A DNA stretch of 64,000 nucleotides from Acidimicrobiia bacterium. Lineage in GTDB: Bacteria > Actinomycetota > Acidimicrobiia > IMCC26256 > JAOSJM01. The notes beneath the pieces are model-generated. The model ran no database searches. It saw only the letters and a list, made by a program, of their open reading frames with translations, and had not been told where the DNA came from. The stretch lies in the NCBI GenBank assembly GCA_027494165.1, contig JAOSJM010000001.1, positions 1,116,001-1,180,000 of the forward strand, given 5' to 3'. Of the stretch, positions 62,906-64,000 are shown piece after piece. Position 1 is the first letter of the stretch, and each line of letters begins with the position of its first letter. A program made the position numbers and the translations under genes.

Positions 62906-64000
62906 ATGCCCGAACCCGATCCGCTCCGTGTCCACGCCGAGCGTCACGGCGACCGGCCGGCGGTGATCGTCGACGGCCCCGCCGGCGGCTCGCCGTCGGT
63001 GACGACGTTCGCGGAGCTCGACCGGGCCGTGAACCGGCTCGCCCACGCCTTCCGGGCCCTGGGACTGGCCCCGGGTGAGCGCCTCGTGTGGTGCGGGCCC
63101 AACTCGCCGGAGGTCGTGCAGACCGTCCACGCGGCCCGCAAGGCCCGGCAGGTCGCGGTGCCCCTGTCGTACCGGTTCACCGCCGACGAGATGCGCTTCG
63201 TGATCGACGACTCCGAGGCCGCGCTCGTCGTGGTGGACGCGGAGCAGGCCTCGCTCGTGGCCGGGGTGCGCGACCGCCTGCCGCGGCTGCGCCACGTCCT
63301 CGTCTTCGGCGGCGAGGTGCCCGAGGGCTGCGAGGCGTGGGAGGACGTGGTCGACGGCCAGCCCTTCCACGAGCCCGGGGCGCCCTCGGCCGTCGGCGCG
63401 CAGATGATCTACACCTCGGGGACGACGGGGCGTCCCAAGGGGGCCGTCCGGACCCGGTCCGACGCCGGGATCGTGGCCGCCCTCCTCGCCGAGCTCGGCC
63501 TGCGCCCGGCCGAGGAGGTCCACCTCACGACCGGGCCCCTGTACCACTCCGGGCCGCTGGCCTTCCTCTCGCTCAACCACACGCTGGGCTGCCCGGTGGT
63601 CCTGCTGCGGCGCTTCGACGCCCGGACGTGGCTCCGCCTGGTGGGCGAACACCGGGTCACGAACACCTTCACGGCCCCGACCCAGCTGAAGCGGATCGTC
63701 GCCCTCCCCCCCGAGGAGCTCGCGGCCGCCGACCTGTCGTCGATGCGCTGCCTCGTCGCGAACGCCGCCCCGGTGCCCTACGCGCTGAAGCGCGAGGTGA
63801 TCGCCAGGCTGGGCGACGGGTTCCTCTACGAGATCTACGGCTCCACCGAGCTCGGCGTGGCGACGGTGCTCACCCCCGCCGACCAGCTCCGGAAGCCGGG
63901 CTCGTGCGGCCGGCCGTACGGGGGGATCGGCGTCAGGATCGTCGCCGACGACGGCACGGAGGCGCCGGTCGGGACCCCGGGGGAGCTGTTCCTGCGGACC
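62906..64000 (+). CDS. Acyl-CoA synthetase (AMP-dependent), 3' end cut by window
   Basis: ANL superfamily enzyme activating a carboxylic acid as acyl-AMP and then acyl-CoA. 365 codons are visible from ATG 62906 to the window end, all open; the ORF track omits it because no stop is reached. Motifs: P-loop MIYTSGTTGRPKGAV near residue 170, LYHSGPLAFLSLNHTL, and EIYGSTELG; usual length is ~500-520, so the hinge and C-terminal domain are missing. Close to the FadD-type long- or medium-chain group with a short N-terminus; substrate unknown. Divergent from the GT2-nagA operon. Confidence 0.9.
   Translation, partial: MPEPDPLRVHAERHGDRPAVIVDGPAGGSPSVTTFAELDRAVNRLAHAFRALGLAPGERLVWCGPNSPEVVQTVHAARKARQVAVPLSYRFTADEMRFVIDDSEAALVVVDAEQASLVAGVRDRLPRLRHVLVFGGEVPEGCEAWEDVVDGQPFHEPGAPSAVGAQMIYTSGTTGRPKGAVRTRSDAGIVAALLAELGLRPAEEVHLTTGPLYHSGPLAFLSLNHTLGCPVVLLRRFDARTWLRLVGEHRVTNTFTAPTQLKRIVALPPEELAAADLSSMRCLVANAAPVPYALKREVIARLGDGFLYEIYGSTELGVATVLTPADQLRKPGSCGRPYGGIGVRIVADDGTEAPVGTPGELFLRT

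Noticed and set aside
1-64000. tRNA, rRNA, insertion sequences, phage or integrase genes
   Set aside because: No sequence matching these was recognised on either strand; gene order and composition are uniform.

Overview
This is 64 kb of very GC-rich (clearly above 70%) chromosomal DNA from an actinobacterium. The gene set points to the class Acidimicrobiia or a close relative (inference): a fused FO synthase for coenzyme F420, an F420-type luciferase-like oxidoreductase, a WS/DGAT acyltransferase, a GT4-type trehalose synthase, GlcDEF, a BKACE enzyme and secreted proteins built from repeats of the form YWLVASDGGIFAFGDA. I see no insertion sequence, prophage, CRISPR array, tRNA or rRNA. Genes are tightly packed, often with GTGA/ATGA stop-start overlaps. 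Many lone or first genes lack a Shine-Dalgarno sequence and instead carry a TANNNT -10 box about 6-9 nt before the start codon, as expected for leaderless mRNAs.

A key caution for any reader: about twenty otherwise ordinary genes are broken by one-base shifts, nearly all in runs of G or C. They include trehalose synthase, a NuoF-like protein, transketolase, transaldolase, FO synthase, heme O synthase and NagA. Reading frames resume exactly, and two repeats differ from their intact copies only by G5 versus G6. These are most simply uncorrected homopolymer errors, so I annotate the restored genes and give the approximate shift positions.

Layout. 0-9 kb: uracil phosphoribosyltransferase (cut by the window edge), trehalose synthase, heme A synthase, a drug-type ABC exporter pair, a lipoprotein, an SRPBCC protein, a repeat protein and a stand-alone NuoF-like flavoprotein. 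9-13 kb: WS/DGAT acyltransferase and a two-gene potassium/proton antiporter. 13-17 kb (minus strand): a four-gene cluster of NeuD-like acetyltransferase, BKACE enzyme, GT2 glycosyltransferase and DegT aminotransferase, probably making an N-acylated amino sugar for a surface glycan; this is the best candidate for an undescribed pathway. 17-21 kb: GDT1-type cation exporter with a short upstream ORF, MFS transporter, lipoprotein, and a PadR repressor with a HAAS-type membrane partner. 21-28 kb: 5'-3' exonuclease, crotonase, SDR, Tat-lipoprotein amidohydrolase, a repeat/PQQ-sugar-dehydrogenase fusion and an epoxide-hydrolase-like enzyme. 28-38 kb: beta-propeller protein, RmuC, F420 oxidoreductase, FxsA, prenyl synthase, ABC exporter pair, TlpA-like thioredoxin and heme O synthase. 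38-46 kb: GroES-like protein, SDR, gamma-carbonic anhydrase, Cys-rich protein, M20 peptidase, and a glcDEF operon.

46-64 kb: membrane protein, LOG-family protein, PfkB kinase, FO synthase, then pentose-phosphate/glycolysis genes (pgl, pgi, tal, tkt) interrupted by an opposite-strand methyltransferase-DNA glycosylase fusion; FIST sensor; sigma factor with a membrane partner; NagA and GT2; and the start of an acyl-CoA synthetase.

Together: CtaA, CtaB and the thioredoxin support cytochrome oxidase maturation; FbiC makes the F420 precursor used by the luciferase-like enzyme; GPI, 6-phosphogluconolactonase, transketolase and transaldolase form a sugar-phosphate block.
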